A stretch of 57,346 nt of DNA from Betaproteobacteria bacterium UBA5582 (lineage in GTDB: Bacteria > Pseudomonadota > Gammaproteobacteria > Burkholderiales > Rhodocyclaceae). Location of the stretch: NCBI GenBank assembly GCA_002425245.1, contig DILW01000158.1, forward strand, positions 1-57,346. The letters run 5' to 3'. The first letter of the stretch is position 1. The number at the start of each line of letters is the position of its first letter. Shown piece by piece: positions 7,451 through 16,914 of this stretch. The notes beneath the pieces were generated by a model. It searched no databases and was not told where the DNA came from. It saw nothing but the letters and a program-made list of their open reading frames with translations. A program made the position numbers and the translations under genes.

Positions 7451-10400
7451 ATGAGTCATTTTCTTGACCGCCTGAAATTTCTGAGCAAGGTCCAGAGCAC
7501 CTTCGCCAAGGGCCACGGCGTCGTCACCAACGAGGATCGCCAATGGGAGGATGCCTATCGCAACCGCTGGCGGCACGACAAGGTCGTCCGCTCGACCCAC
7601 GGCGTCAATTGCACCGGCGGCTGTTCGTGGAAGATCTTCGTCAAGAACGGCCTGGTTGCCTTCGAAATGCAGCAGACCGATTACCCGCGCACCCGCGAGG
7701 ACCTGCCCAACCACGAACCGCGCGGCTGCCAGCGCGGCGCCTCGTTCTCCTGGTACCTGTACTCGCCGCACCGGATCAAGCACCCGATGATCCGTGGTCG
7801 CCTGCTCGACCTCTACCGCGCCGAACGGGCCAAGGGTCTCGACCCGGTCGAAGCCTGGGAAGCGATCCAGAACGACCCGCAGAAGCGCATCAAGTATGTC
7901 GGCGTGCGCGGCCTGGGCGGTTTTGTCCGTGCCGGCTGGGAGGAAATGAAGGAGATCATCGCCGCCGCCAACATCTATACCATCAAGAAATGGGGCCCGG
8001 ACCGCATCTACGGGTTCTCGCCGATTCCGGCGATGTCGATGATTTCCTATGCCGCCGGCTCGCGCTATCTGTCGCTGATCGGCGGTGCCTGCGGTTCGTT
8101 CTACGACTGGTACTGCGATCTGCCGGCCGCCTCGCCGCAGACCTGGGGCGAGCAGACCGACGTGCCGGAAGCCGCCGACTGGTACAACTCGACCTACCTG
8201 ATCATCACCGGCGCCAACCTGCCGATGACGCGCACGCCGGATGCCCACTTCGCCACCGAAGTCCGCTACAAGGGCGCCAAGATCGTCTCGATGGCGCCGG
8301 ACTACGCCGAGTACGTGAAGTTCGCCGACCTGTGGATGCCGGTCCGCCAGGGCACCGACACGGCGGCTTTCCTGGCCATGGGCCATGTCGCGCTCAAGGA
8401 ATACTTCATCGACCGCCAGGACCCCTATTTCCTGGAATACGCCCGCAAGTACACCGACATGCCGATGCAGGTGATGCTGCGCCGGCATGGCGAAAACTGG
8501 GTGTCCGACCGCAACCTGCGCGCCTCCGACTTCGTCGATAACCTGGGCGAGGCGAACAACCCCGAGTGGAAGACCGTGGTCTTCGACAGCAAGCAGCAAT
8601 CCTTCGTCGTACCCAACGGTTCGATCGGTTTCCGCTGGGGCGAGGACGGCAAGTGGAACCTGCTCGAACAGGCGGCCGGTGGTGAGATCGAAGCCGAACT
8701 GAGCTGCATCGAGCGCCGCGACGGCGTGGTCAGTGTCGGCTTCCCGCATTTCGAAAATGGCGAATCGACGCTGATCCTGCGCAATGTCCCGGTCCGCATC
8801 GTCAAGCTGGCCAATGGCGAGGAAGCCCTGGTGACCAGCGTGTTCGACCTGCAGATCGCCCAGTACGGGATCGATCGCGGGCTGGGTGGCGGCAACGTCG
8901 CCAAATCCTACGACGATGCCGATGTCGCCTACACCCCGGCCTGGGCGGCCAAGGTGACCGGCGTCAAGGCCGCCGACATCGAACGTACCGGTCGCGAGTT
9001 TGCCGAGAACGCTTCGAAGACTCGCGGCAAGTCGATGGTCATCATGGGCGCGGCGATCAACCACTGGTACCACAATGACATGACTTACCGGTCGATCATG
9101 AACCTGCTGCACATGTGCGGTTGCGTCGGCCAGACTGGCGGCGGCTGGGCGCATTACGTCGGCCAGGAAAAGCTGCGCCCGCAGGCCGGCTGGGCGCCGA
9201 TCGCCTTCGCTACCGACTGGCAACGGCCGCCGCGGCATCAGAACTCGACCTCGTACTGGTATTTCCACACCGACCAGTGGCGTTACGAAACGGTCGATGC
9301 CGACGCCTTGCTGTCGCCGGCCGGCAAGAACAAGTACAAGGGTTACACGCTCGCCGACTACAACGTCGACGCGGTGCGCATGGGCTGGTTGCCGGGGGCG
9401 CCGCATTTCAACCGCAATCCGCTCGATCTCGTCGCCGAAGCCGAGAAGAAGGGCGCCACAGACGAGGCCGGCATCGCCAAGCATGTGGTCGAAGAACTCA
9501 AGAGCGGCAAGCTCGACGTTGCCTTCGCCGACCCGGACAACCCGGTCAACTGGCCGCGCAATCTGTTCGTCTGGCGCGCCAACCTGATCGGCACCTCGGC
9601 CAAGGGCCACGAGTACTTCCTCAAGCACCTGCTCGGCGCCCAGAACGGCGTGATGCAGGAGGGCACCCACGGCGCCACCTGTAGCCAGGTCAATTACCTG
9701 GAAGACGGCCCGGTCGGCAAGCTCGACCTGATGGTGGACATCAACTTCCGCCTCAACTCCACGGGTGCCTACTCCGACATCATCCTGCCGACGGCCACCT
9801 GGTACGAGAAGAACGACCTCAACACCACCGACATGCACCCCTTCATCCATCCGCTGGGCGAAGCTGTGACGCCGGGCTGGGAATCGAAGTCGGACTGGCA
9901 GATCTTCAAGGCGATTGCCGAGACCTTCTCCACACTCGCCGAAAAGCATCTGGGCAAGAAGCGCGACCTGGTTGCCTTGCCGATGCAGCACGATTCCCCG
10001 ATGGAGCTGGCCCAGCCTTTCGGTCAGGTCAAGAACTGGAAGCGCGGCGAGTGCGAGCCGATCCCGGGCAAGACCATGGCCGCGCTGCGCTTGGTCGAGC
10101 GCGACTACGGCCAGACCTACAACAAGTACATCGCGCTCGGTCCCTTGCTCACCAAGCTCGGCAACAACGTCAAGGGCATCGACTGGAACACCGAGCAGGA
10201 ATACCAGGAACTCGCCGTCCTCAACAAGACCGTCCAGGTCGATGGGGTATCGAAGGGCATGCCGTCGCTGGAAGAGGATATCTACGTCTGCGACTCGGTG
10301 ATGCGCATGGCGCCGGAAACCAACGGCGAGGTCGCGCACAAGTCGTGGTCGGCGCTGTCGAAGAAGACCGGCCTCGATCACCATCATCTGTACGCCGGTC

Positions 10401-11200
10401 GCCATGAGGACAAGATCACCTTCCGCGACATCGTCGCCCAGCCGCGCAAGATCATCACCGCGCCGACCTGGTCGGGGATCGAGTCGGAAACGGTGTCCTA
10501 CACCGCCGGCTACACCAACATCCACGAGCACATCCCGTTCCGCACGCTGACCGGCCGCGCCCACTTCTACCAGGATCACGAGTGGTTCCTCGACTTCGGC
10601 GAAGGTTTCTGCGTGTTCAAGCCGCCGGTCGACCTGAAGGCCCACGAAACCGTCCCCGACAGTGTGCGCCGCAAACCACACCTGACGCTGTCGTGGATCA
10701 CGCCGCACTCGAAGTGGGGCATCCACTCCAGCTATCAGGACAACCTGCGCATGCTGACGCTGTTCCGCGGCGGTCCCTACATCTGGATCGCCGAGGACGA
10801 CGCCAGGCAGATCGGCCTGGCCGACAACGACTGGGTCGAGGCGATCAACGCCAACGGCGCGACGATGGCCCGGGCGGTGGTGTCGCAGCGCGTCCCGCGC
10901 GGCATGGCGCTGATGTACCACGCCCAGGAGAAGAACGTGAACGTGCCGGGTTCGCCGTCATCCGGCAAGCGCGGCGGCATCCTCAACTCGGTCACCCGCG
11001 TCGTCGTCAAGCCGACCAACATGGTCGGCGGCTACGCCCAGCTCGCCTATGGCTTCAACTACTACGGCACGGTCGGCTGCAACCGCGACGAGCAGGTGGT
11101 TCTGCACAAGGTCGAGGACCGCGATATCGACTGGCTGGAACGTCCGCTGACCCCGGAACGCGAAGCCCAGCGCAATCCGGTCGGTGTCGGCAGCAAGTAA
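7451..11200 (+). CDS. narG: NarG, respiratory nitrate reductase alpha subunit
   Basis: 1249 residues, full length for NarG. It carries the bis-MGD molybdenum cofactor and the FS0 cluster, and reduces nitrate to nitrite on the cytoplasmic face. The FS0 motif is visible near residues 50-58 (HGVNCTGGC, with His as first ligand) and the Mo-ligand Asp in the TRTPDAHF motif (about residue 262). No Tat signal is needed because NarG faces the cytoplasm; the N-terminus has the short amphipathic start typical of membrane NarG. A strong ribosome site (GAGGAG) precedes the ATG. It is 26 bp from narH. Confidence 0.98.
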   Translation: MSHFLDRLKFLSKVQSTFAKGHGVVTNEDRQWEDAYRNRWRHDKVVRSTHGVNCTGGCSWKIFVKNGLVAFEMQQTDYPRTREDLPNHEPRGCQRGASFSWYLYSPHRIKHPMIRGRLLDLYRAERAKGLDPVEAWEAIQNDPQKRIKYVGVRGLGGFVRAGWEEMKEIIAAANIYTIKKWGPDRIYGFSPIPAMSMISYAAGSRYLSLIGGACGSFYDWYCDLPAASPQTWGEQTDVPEAADWYNSTYLIITGANLPMTRTPDAHFATEVRYKGAKIVSMAPDYAEYVKFADLWMPVRQGTDTAAFLAMGHVALKEYFIDRQDPYFLEYARKYTDMPMQVMLRRHGENWVSDRNLRASDFVDNLGEANNPEWKTVVFDSKQQSFVVPNGSIGFRWGEDGKWNLLEQAAGGEIEAELSCIERRDGVVSVGFPHFENGESTLILRNVPVRIVKLANGEEALVTSVFDLQIAQYGIDRGLGGGNVAKSYDDADVAYTPAWAAKVTGVKAADIERTGREFAENASKTRGKSMVIMGAAINHWYHNDMTYRSIMNLLHMCGCVGQTGGGWAHYVGQEKLRPQAGWAPIAFATDWQRPPRHQNSTSYWYFHTDQWRYETVDADALLSPAGKNKYKGYTLADYNVDAVRMGWLPGAPHFNRNPLDLVAEAEKKGATDEAGIAKHVVEELKSGKLDVAFADPDNPVNWPRNLFVWRANLIGTSAKGHEYFLKHLLGAQNGVMQEGTHGATCSQVNYLEDGPVGKLDLMVDINFRLNSTGAYSDIILPTATWYEKNDLNTTDMHPFIHPLGEAVTPGWESKSDWQIFKAIAETFSTLAEKHLGKKRDLVALPMQHDSPMELAQPFGQVKNWKRGECEPIPGKTMAALRLVERDYGQTYNKYIALGPLLTKLGNNVKGIDWNTEQEYQELAVLNKTVQVDGVSKGMPSLEEDIYVCDSVMRMAPETNGEVAHKSWSALSKKTGLDHHHLYAGRHEDKITFRDIVAQPRKIITAPTWSGIESETVSYTAGYTNIHEHIPFRTLTGRAHFYQDHEWFLDFGEGFCVFKPPVDLKAHETVPDSVRRKPHLTLSWITPHSKWGIHSSYQDNLRMLTLFRGGPYIWIAEDDARQIGLADNDWVEAINANGATMARAVVSQRVPRGMALMYHAQEKNVNVPGSPSSGKRGGILNSVTRVVVKPTNMVGGYAQLAYGFNYYGTVGCNRDEQVVLHKVEDRDIDWLERPLTPEREAQRNPVGVGSK

Positions 11201-11226
11201 TCGCGAACGCAATCTAGGAGATCAAC

Positions 11227-12777
11227 ATGAAAATTCGCGCACAATTCGCGATGGTATTCAACCTCGACAAGTGCATCGGCTGCCATACCTGCTCGGTGAC
11301 CTGCAAGAACGTCTGGTCCAACCGCAAGGGCATCGAATACGCCTGGTTCAACAACGTCGAATCCAAGCCCGGCATCGGCTACCCGAAGAACTGGGAAAAC
11401 CAGGAGAAATGGCAGGGTGGCTGGACCAAGCTCAACGGCAAGCTCGAACTCAAGGCCGGCGGCAAGTTGAAGAAGATCGTCCAGATCTTCGCCAACCCCA
11501 ACATGCCCGAGATCGACGATTACTACGAGCCTTTCACCTACGACTACGCCCGCCTGCAGAACGCGCCGCTGTCGGAAGCCGCGCCGACGGCCCGGCCGGT
11601 GTCGCAGATCACCGGCGAGAAGATGGACAAGATCACCTGGGGGCCCAATTGGGAAGACGACCTCGCCGGTGAATTCGAGAAGCGCTCGAAGGACAGCAAT
11701 TTCTCGAACATGGAAAAGGAGATGTACAAGCAGTTCGAGAACACCTTCCACCTCTACCTGCCGCGCATCTGCAACCATTGCATCAACCCGGCCTGCGTCG
11801 CCTCGTGCCCGTCCGGGGCGATGTACAAGCGCGAGGAGGACGGCATCGTCGTCGCCGACCAGGATCGTTGCCGCGGCTGGCGCATGTGCATCTCGGGCTG
11901 CCCGTACAAGAAGGTCTTCTTCAACTGGGAATCGTCGAAGGCCGAGAAGTGCATCGGCTGCTATCCGCGCATCGAATCGGGTCTGCCGACCGTGTGCTCG
12001 GAGTCCTGCGTCGGTCGCATCCGCTACAACGGCATCATCCTCTACGACGCCGACAAACTCCTCGACGCCGCCAGTACCGACAACGAGCAGGATCTGTACA
12101 AGGCCCACCTCGACCTCTTCGTCGATCCGAATGACCCGAAGATCATCGAGCAGGCACTGGCCGACGGCGTGCCGCAGTCGTGGATCGACGCCGCACAGAA
12201 GTCGCCGATCTACAAGATGGCCGTCGAATGGAAGATCGCCTTCCCGCTGCATCCGGAATTCCGCACGCTGCCGATGATCTGGTATGTGCCGCCGCTGTCC
12301 CCGGTGCAGTCGCAGATCGACCAGAAGAACCTGCCGACCGAAGCCGACGGCGTCATTCCCAAGGCCTCGGCGATGCGCCTGCCGGTAAAGTATCTGGCCA
12401 ACCTGCTGACCGCCGGCAAGGAGGAATACATCGTCTCGGCACTCAACCGCCTGATCGCCATGCGTTCCTACATGCGTTCGGTCAATGTCGAAGGCACGCC
12501 GGACATCCGCCCGCTGACTGCCGCCGGCATTGACGAAGAGACGGCAAAGTCCATGTACCGCTATCTGGCGATTGCCAATTACGAGGACCGTTTCGTCATT
12601 CCGACCTCGCACCAGGAAATCTCGCTCGACGATTACCACGGCTTCCAGGGGCAGAACGGCTTCAGCTTCGGCAACGAATCGGCCAACGGCCAGTCGCCGT
12701 TTGCGCTCTTCCCGGAACGCCGGACCGAGAGCATGGAACCCCGCGAACCGGCGCCGCTGGCCGCCAAGAAGAAGTGA
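11227..12777 (+). CDS. narH: NarH, respiratory nitrate reductase beta (Fe-S) subunit
   Basis: 516 residues with four cysteine clusters. These are CIGCHTCSVTC near residue 16, CNHCINPACVASCP near 183, CRGWRMCISGCP near 216 (the Trp in place of a Cys marks the 3Fe-4S cluster FS4) and CIGCYPRIE near 243. It wires electrons from NarI haem b to the Mo site of NarG. A ribosome site (AGGAGATCAAC) precedes the ATG. The gene is followed 10 bp later by narJ. Confidence 0.98.
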   Translation: MKIRAQFAMVFNLDKCIGCHTCSVTCKNVWSNRKGIEYAWFNNVESKPGIGYPKNWENQEKWQGGWTKLNGKLELKAGGKLKKIVQIFANPNMPEIDDYYEPFTYDYARLQNAPLSEAAPTARPVSQITGEKMDKITWGPNWEDDLAGEFEKRSKDSNFSNMEKEMYKQFENTFHLYLPRICNHCINPACVASCPSGAMYKREEDGIVVADQDRCRGWRMCISGCPYKKVFFNWESSKAEKCIGCYPRIESGLPTVCSESCVGRIRYNGIILYDADKLLDAASTDNEQDLYKAHLDLFVDPNDPKIIEQALADGVPQSWIDAAQKSPIYKMAVEWKIAFPLHPEFRTLPMIWYVPPLSPVQSQIDQKNLPTEADGVIPKASAMRLPVKYLANLLTAGKEEYIVSALNRLIAMRSYMRSVNVEGTPDIRPLTAAGIDEETAKSMYRYLAIANYEDRFVIPTSHQEISLDDYHGFQGQNGFSFGNESANGQSPFALFPERRTESMEPREPAPLAAKKK

Positions 12778-12787
12778 GGAGACGGAC

Positions 12788-13336
12788 ATGCTGATTTTCA
12801 AACTGCTTTCGGCACTGCTCGATTACCCGGATGACGCCTTGCTCGCCGAACTGCGCCGCGAAGTCGCGCAGGCCGGCAGCGCGCTGACCCTGGTCGAGAA
12901 TCTCGACGAACAGGGGCTGCTCAGCGCCGAGAACCACCTCGGCGTCGCCTATGTCATCGACTACCTGCTCGACAACGAGGCGACCGTGGTCCAGGCCAAT
13001 TACGTGCAGACCTTCGACCTGACGCCGGAACACAGCCTGCACCTGACCCACCACATCTTTGGCGAGGAGAAGACGCGCGGTCCGGCACTGATCGATCTGA
13101 CCGAGTACCTGAAGAGCTACGGCTACCAGCACGACGAGAAGGAGTTGCCGGACTTCCTGCCGCTGATGCTCGAGTTCGTCTCCGAGCTGGCGGTCGATGA
13201 AGCCCGCGTTTTCCTGGGCGACGCCGGCAAGGTGCTCGGCGTGATCGCCGACAACCTGGACAAGGTGGCCAGCCCGTATGCCCGTCTGATCGGCGTCGTG
13301 AACCAATTCGGCTCGCTGGTGAAACTGGCGGCCTGA
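12788..13336 (+). CDS. narJ: NarJ, nitrate reductase molybdenum-cofactor assembly chaperone
   Basis: 182 residues. It starts at ATG 12788, behind a GAGGAGACGG ribosome site that overlaps the narH stop; a longer reading frame continues upstream but is out of place inside narH. The opening LIFKLLSALLDYPDD and the helical middle (HLTHHIFGE) fit the NarJ/NarW (TorD-like) chaperones, which bind the NarG N-terminus and guide cofactor insertion before membrane docking. It is slightly shorter than E. coli NarJ, as is common in betaproteobacteria. Confidence 0.93.
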   Translation: MLIFKLLSALLDYPDDALLAELRREVAQAGSALTLVENLDEQGLLSAENHLGVAYVIDYLLDNEATVVQANYVQTFDLTPEHSLHLTHHIFGEEKTRGPALIDLTEYLKSYGYQHDEKELPDFLPLMLEFVSELAVDEARVFLGDAGKVLGVIADNLDKVASPYARLIGVVNQFGSLVKLAA

Positions 13337-13346
13337 GGAGAGCAAC

Positions 13347-14036
13347 ATGAATCTTTCGAAATTCGTTTTTGCGGTCTATCCGTACATCGTGCTGACCGTC
13401 TTCGTCATCGGCTGCTGGATCCGTTACGACCGGGAGCAATACACCTGGAAGACGGACTCGACGCAGTTGCTGTCGAAGGGCGGCATGGTGTTCGCCAGCA
13501 ATTTCTTCCATATCGGCATCCTGGCCATCTTCGCCGGGCATTTCGCCGGCCTGGTATTGCCGCACGGCCTGTGGCTGGCGCTCGGCGTCTCCGACATGCA
13601 GCACCAGTGGCTGGCGATCATTGCCGGTACGGTGTTCGGCGGCATGATGCTGCTCGGCGGCCTGGCGTTGTGGTTCCGTCGTCTGACCAATGCCCGCGTG
13701 CGGGCAGCGGGGCGCGGTTCGGACATGTTCGTCCTGAGCTGGCTGATGCTGACGCTGCTGCTCGGCCTGGCGACCATTCCCGTCTCCATCGGTCATGCCA
13801 ACCACGGCAACCCGGAAGTCATGCTGGCGCTGGCCAACTGGGTGCAGAGCGTCCTGACGCTGAACCCGCAACCGGAATTGCTGGATAATGTGGATTCGGT
13901 TTTCAAGACCCATCTGTTCTTCGGCATGACCGTCTTCCTGGTCTTCCCCTTCACCCGCCTGGTGCATGTCCTGACGGCACCGGTGAACTACCTCGGGCGG
14001 GCTTACCAGATCGTGCGGGCCAAACGTCGGGCCTGA
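13347..14036 (+). CDS. narI: NarI, nitrate reductase gamma subunit (cytochrome b)
   Basis: 229 residues with five membrane helices. It oxidises quinol on the periplasmic side and holds two b haems. Candidate haem ligands are visible as the FFHIGILAIFAGHFAG pair (about residues 53 and 63) and the H in HLFFG/RLVHVLTAP (about 188 and 205). It lies 10 bp after narJ and is preceded by GAGGAG. It closes the structural part of the operon before narX. Confidence 0.96.
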   Translation: MNLSKFVFAVYPYIVLTVFVIGCWIRYDREQYTWKTDSTQLLSKGGMVFASNFFHIGILAIFAGHFAGLVLPHGLWLALGVSDMQHQWLAIIAGTVFGGMMLLGGLALWFRRLTNARVRAAGRGSDMFVLSWLMLTLLLGLATIPVSIGHANHGNPEVMLALANWVQSVLTLNPQPELLDNVDSVFKTHLFFGMTVFLVFPFTRLVHVLTAPVNYLGRAYQIVRAKRRA

Positions 14037-14066
14037 TTCATCACCAACACAGGGACGTGCAGCGAC

Positions 14067-15989
14067 ATGCCTGACAGCCAGCAAAAGCTCGCCAACAAGA
14101 TCATCGGTATCCTGACCGTGTTCTTCCTGGTGGCCTTGCTGGCTGTCGGCATGACGCTGCTGATTTCCTGGAAACTCGAAGGCGGTGCGGCGGCGATCAA
14201 CGACGCCGGCAGTTTGCGCATGCGCTCCTACCGCATTGGCAACCTGCTCCAGCATCCCGAGCCGGTGTCCGGCCAGCAGGCGAATCTGGCCGGGGAAATC
14301 CGGGAGTTCGAACACATCCTGGCCGACCTGCGCCGTGGCGACCCGCTGCGCCCGCTGGCGCCGCCGCGCGACAACCGGATCAGCCAGCAACTGGAGCGCG
14401 TCGAACAGGACTGGCGCGAGCGCATCGTGCCGCTGCTTGCCGATTTCGGCCGTGCCGACGATGTCGAATTGCAGACCCGCGCCTTCCAGGCCTACCAGGC
14501 CTCGGTCCGCGATTTCGTTGTGCGGATCGACAGCCTGGTCCAGGCCATGGAACGCAATTACGCGTTCAACACCAATCTGCTGCGCACCTTGCAGGTCGGC
14601 CTGATCATCCTGGCCGTGCTGGGTACCCTGATCCTGATCCGCTTCTTCTTCGTCCAGGTCATCCGCCCGGTCGATCTCCTGCACGGCGGGATCAAGCGCA
14701 TGCTGGGCGACGACTTCAGCGTCCGCCTGCCGCTCGAATCCCGGGATGAATTCGGTGCCCTGGCGTCGGGGTTCAACCAGATGGTTCAGCATCTGCAGAA
14801 TTTGTACGCAACGCTGGAAGAGCGCGTGACCAGCAAGACCCGGACGCTGGCCGAGCGCAACCAGGAACTGAGCGTCCTCTACGAAACGACGGCCTTCCTC
14901 AATGAACCGGTCGGGCTGCAGGACATCTGTCACGGTTTTCGCCGGCGCGTGCGGGTGGCCATGGGAGCCGACGCCTGCATGATCCGTTTGCTCGGACGCG
15001 ATAGCGAATTCATGGAACCGGTTTCCCACGAGGGGCTGTCGGCCGCTTTTGTTGCCGAGGAAAGCAGCTTGCGCTGCGGCGAATGCCTGTGCGGTGCGGT
15101 CCTCAGTTCGGGGCAGTCGCAGCAGATCGATACCGCCAATCCGCCGCCGTTGATGTGTCGGGAAACCTGCGTGCGCGAGGGCTTTCGCACCGCCAGCGCG
15201 TTTTCCATCGTCTGCCAGAAGCAGGTCGTCGGCGTGTTTAACCTCTATTACCGCCAGGAACGGCAGTTTTCCCCGCAGGAAATGGCCTTGCTCGACATTC
15301 TCGGCAAGCACCTCGGCGTGGCCATCGAAAACCTGCGTCTGCGCAGTCGCGAAAAGGAAGCGGCGGTTTACGAAGAACGCAACCTGCTGGCCCAGGAACT
15401 GCATGATTCGATTGCCCAGGGCCTGGCCTATCTGAACATTCAGACTCAGTTGTTGCAGGACTCGTTGCGCCATGAGGAAACCGCCGAGGCGCAGGAGGTT
15501 GCCGAGCGCATCCGCAACGGCGTGCAGGAAAGCTACGACGACGTGCGCGAACTGCTGGTGCATTTCCGTACCCGGGCCAGCCACGCCGACCTGGAAACGG
15601 CGCTGATGACGGTGCTGCAACGCTTTGAGGTACAGACCGGCATGGCCGTCAATTTCAAGCGCCAGGTCGGTCTGCTGCAGGTGGCGGAGGACGAGGGCAT
15701 CCAGATCATCCACATCGTCCAGGAAGCGCTCTCCAACATCCGCAAGCATGCCGGGGCACAGAACGTGGCTGTGCGTTTTGAACATGAAGGCGCGCGCATC
15801 CGCATCGTCATCGAGGACGACGGCGTCGGTTTTGCGCCGGAAGCATCGCGCTCTGAAGATCATGTCGGGCTGAACATCATGCGCGAGCGCGCGGCGCGTA
15901 TCGGCGGCGAAGTGCAGATCCAGTCGCGCGTGGGCGAGGGGACAAGGATCGTCCTCCTGCTGCGCCATTTCTCAAGTCCGGGAGCGTGA
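14067..15989 (+). CDS. narX: NarX, nitrate/nitrite sensor histidine kinase
   Basis: 640 residues. TM1 (about 12-33) is followed by the NarX/NarQ P-box (INDAGSLRMRSYR, about 44-57), which binds nitrate or nitrite in the periplasm. Then come TM2 (about 172-195), HAMP (about 195-250), a GAF-like domain with the Cys cluster typical of NarX (CGECLC near 340, two more Cys near 365), HisKA_3 with phospho-acceptor His near 446 (ELHDSIAQGL), and HATPase_c (DDGVGF near 590). It overlaps nothing and is 1 bp from narL. Unlike in enterobacteria, narXL follows narGHJI in the same orientation, so the sensor pair is probably co-transcribed with its targets. Confidence 0.95.
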   Translation: MPDSQQKLANKIIGILTVFFLVALLAVGMTLLISWKLEGGAAAINDAGSLRMRSYRIGNLLQHPEPVSGQQANLAGEIREFEHILADLRRGDPLRPLAPPRDNRISQQLERVEQDWRERIVPLLADFGRADDVELQTRAFQAYQASVRDFVVRIDSLVQAMERNYAFNTNLLRTLQVGLIILAVLGTLILIRFFFVQVIRPVDLLHGGIKRMLGDDFSVRLPLESRDEFGALASGFNQMVQHLQNLYATLEERVTSKTRTLAERNQELSVLYETTAFLNEPVGLQDICHGFRRRVRVAMGADACMIRLLGRDSEFMEPVSHEGLSAAFVAEESSLRCGECLCGAVLSSGQSQQIDTANPPPLMCRETCVREGFRTASAFSIVCQKQVVGVFNLYYRQERQFSPQEMALLDILGKHLGVAIENLRLRSREKEAAVYEERNLLAQELHDSIAQGLAYLNIQTQLLQDSLRHEETAEAQEVAERIRNGVQESYDDVRELLVHFRTRASHADLETALMTVLQRFEVQTGMAVNFKRQVGLLQVAEDEGIQIIHIVQEALSNIRKHAGAQNVAVRFEHEGARIRIVIEDDGVGFAPEASRSEDHVGLNIMRERAARIGGEVQIQSRVGEGTRIVLLLRHFSSPGA

Positions 15990-15990
15990 A

Positions 15991-16638
15991 GTGAATAAAT
16001 TGTCCCTGCTGATCATCGACGATCACACCCTGTTTCGCAGCGGCATCATCGCGCTGCTGCGCCGTTACGAGGAATTCGTCCTGCTGGGTGAAACCGGCGA
16101 CCCGATGGCCGGCGTCAAGCTGGCCAAGAGCCTCGATCCGGACGTGATCCTGCTCGATCTCCACATGCCGGGTATTTCCGGGGTCGAGGTGCTGAAGATA
16201 CTGGTGGCCGAGAAAATCCGGGCGCAGGTCCTGATGCTGACCGTTTCGGAGGACGGCGAAGACCTGATCGATGCCCTGTGTGCCGGGGCCCGGGGTTATT
16301 TGCTGAAGAACATCGACACTGAAGCCTTGGTTGCCGCCATCCGCCAGGCGGCGCATGGCGAAACCGTGGTCTGCCCGGAGATGTCGAGCAAACTCGTCGA
16401 AGGCGTGCGCAATCCCGGGCGCAAGGTGGCCAAGGGTGAGGACGAAAACCCGTTGTCGCCGCGCGAGCGGGAAATTCTTTCGCATATCGCCCGCGGCGAC
16501 AGCAACAAGGAAATTGCCCAGTTGCTGAATCTGGCCGACAGCACGGTCAAGATCCACGTGCAGAATATTTTCAAGAAACTGAACATCACCAGTCGGGTGC
16601 AGGCGGCGGTATACGCCATCGACCACGGTTTCCGCTGA
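15991..16638 (+). CDS. narL: NarL-family response regulator
   Basis: 215 residues: receiver domain with phospho-acceptor Asp near 56 (ILLDLHMPG) and a LuxR/NarL-type HTH at the C-terminus (LSPREREILSHIA through STVKIHVQNIFKK, about 150-205). The start is GTG at 15991, chosen because it sits one base after the narX stop with GGAGCGTGAA just ahead. It is the partner of NarX and is expected to control nar (and perhaps nor) transcription in response to nitrate. Confidence 0.94.
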   Translation: MNKLSLLIIDDHTLFRSGIIALLRRYEEFVLLGETGDPMAGVKLAKSLDPDVILLDLHMPGISGVEVLKILVAEKIRAQVLMLTVSEDGEDLIDALCAGARGYLLKNIDTEALVAAIRQAAHGETVVCPEMSSKLVEGVRNPGRKVAKGEDENPLSPREREILSHIARGDSNKEIAQLLNLADSTVKIHVQNIFKKLNITSRVQAAVYAIDHGFR

Positions 16639-16645
16639 GCCGGCG

Positions 16646-16912
16646 ATGCGCCGAACGATCTACATGCCGCGCTATCCGGAGTGCTGGAGCAGTTGCGGCG
16701 CCTGCGCCAACGGGAGCGTGTTCATTCTCGAAACCCTGGTCAGACCGGGTGACCGGGTGGCGGTCGACGACAACGTCCTGGTCGTCGAAACCGGCAAGGT
16801 CGCGCTCGACATTCCTTCGCCCTACGCGGGGACGGTCGAGGAAATCTTCGTCACGCCCGGCGACGACCTGAGCGAGTGCATGCCGCTGCTGACCGTGCAA
16901 ACCGAGGAGTGA
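16646..16912 (+). CDS. Stand-alone lipoyl/biotinyl-domain protein
   Basis: 88 residues, essentially one biotinyl/lipoyl fold. The hairpin motif is VVETGKVALDIPSP with Lys near residue 51, like the ETDKA lipoylation motif and unlike the AMKM of biotin carriers, so lipoylation is the better guess. The N-terminus carries an unusual cysteine group (CWSSCGAC, about residues 13-20) not normally part of such domains. It lies 7 bp after narL and its end overlaps the ribosome site of the carbonic anhydrase gene, so it probably belongs to the narXL tail. No dehydrogenase, carboxylase or ligase gene is nearby to use it. Confidence 0.75.
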   Translation: MRRTIYMPRYPECWSSCGACANGSVFILETLVRPGDRVAVDDNVLVVETGKVALDIPSPYAGTVEEIFVTPGDDLSECMPLLTVQTEE

Positions 16913-16914
16913 GC

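Noticed and set aside
7385..10921. A 1178-codon open frame on the minus strand across narG
   Set aside because: It is antisense to narG, with low-complexity Val/Asp/Arg-rich content typical of shadow frames in GC-rich DNA; narG has all family motifs.
12954..15968. A 1004-codon open frame on the minus strand across narJ, narI and narX
   Set aside because: Antisense shadow; the plus-strand genes are well supported and the product resembles no family.
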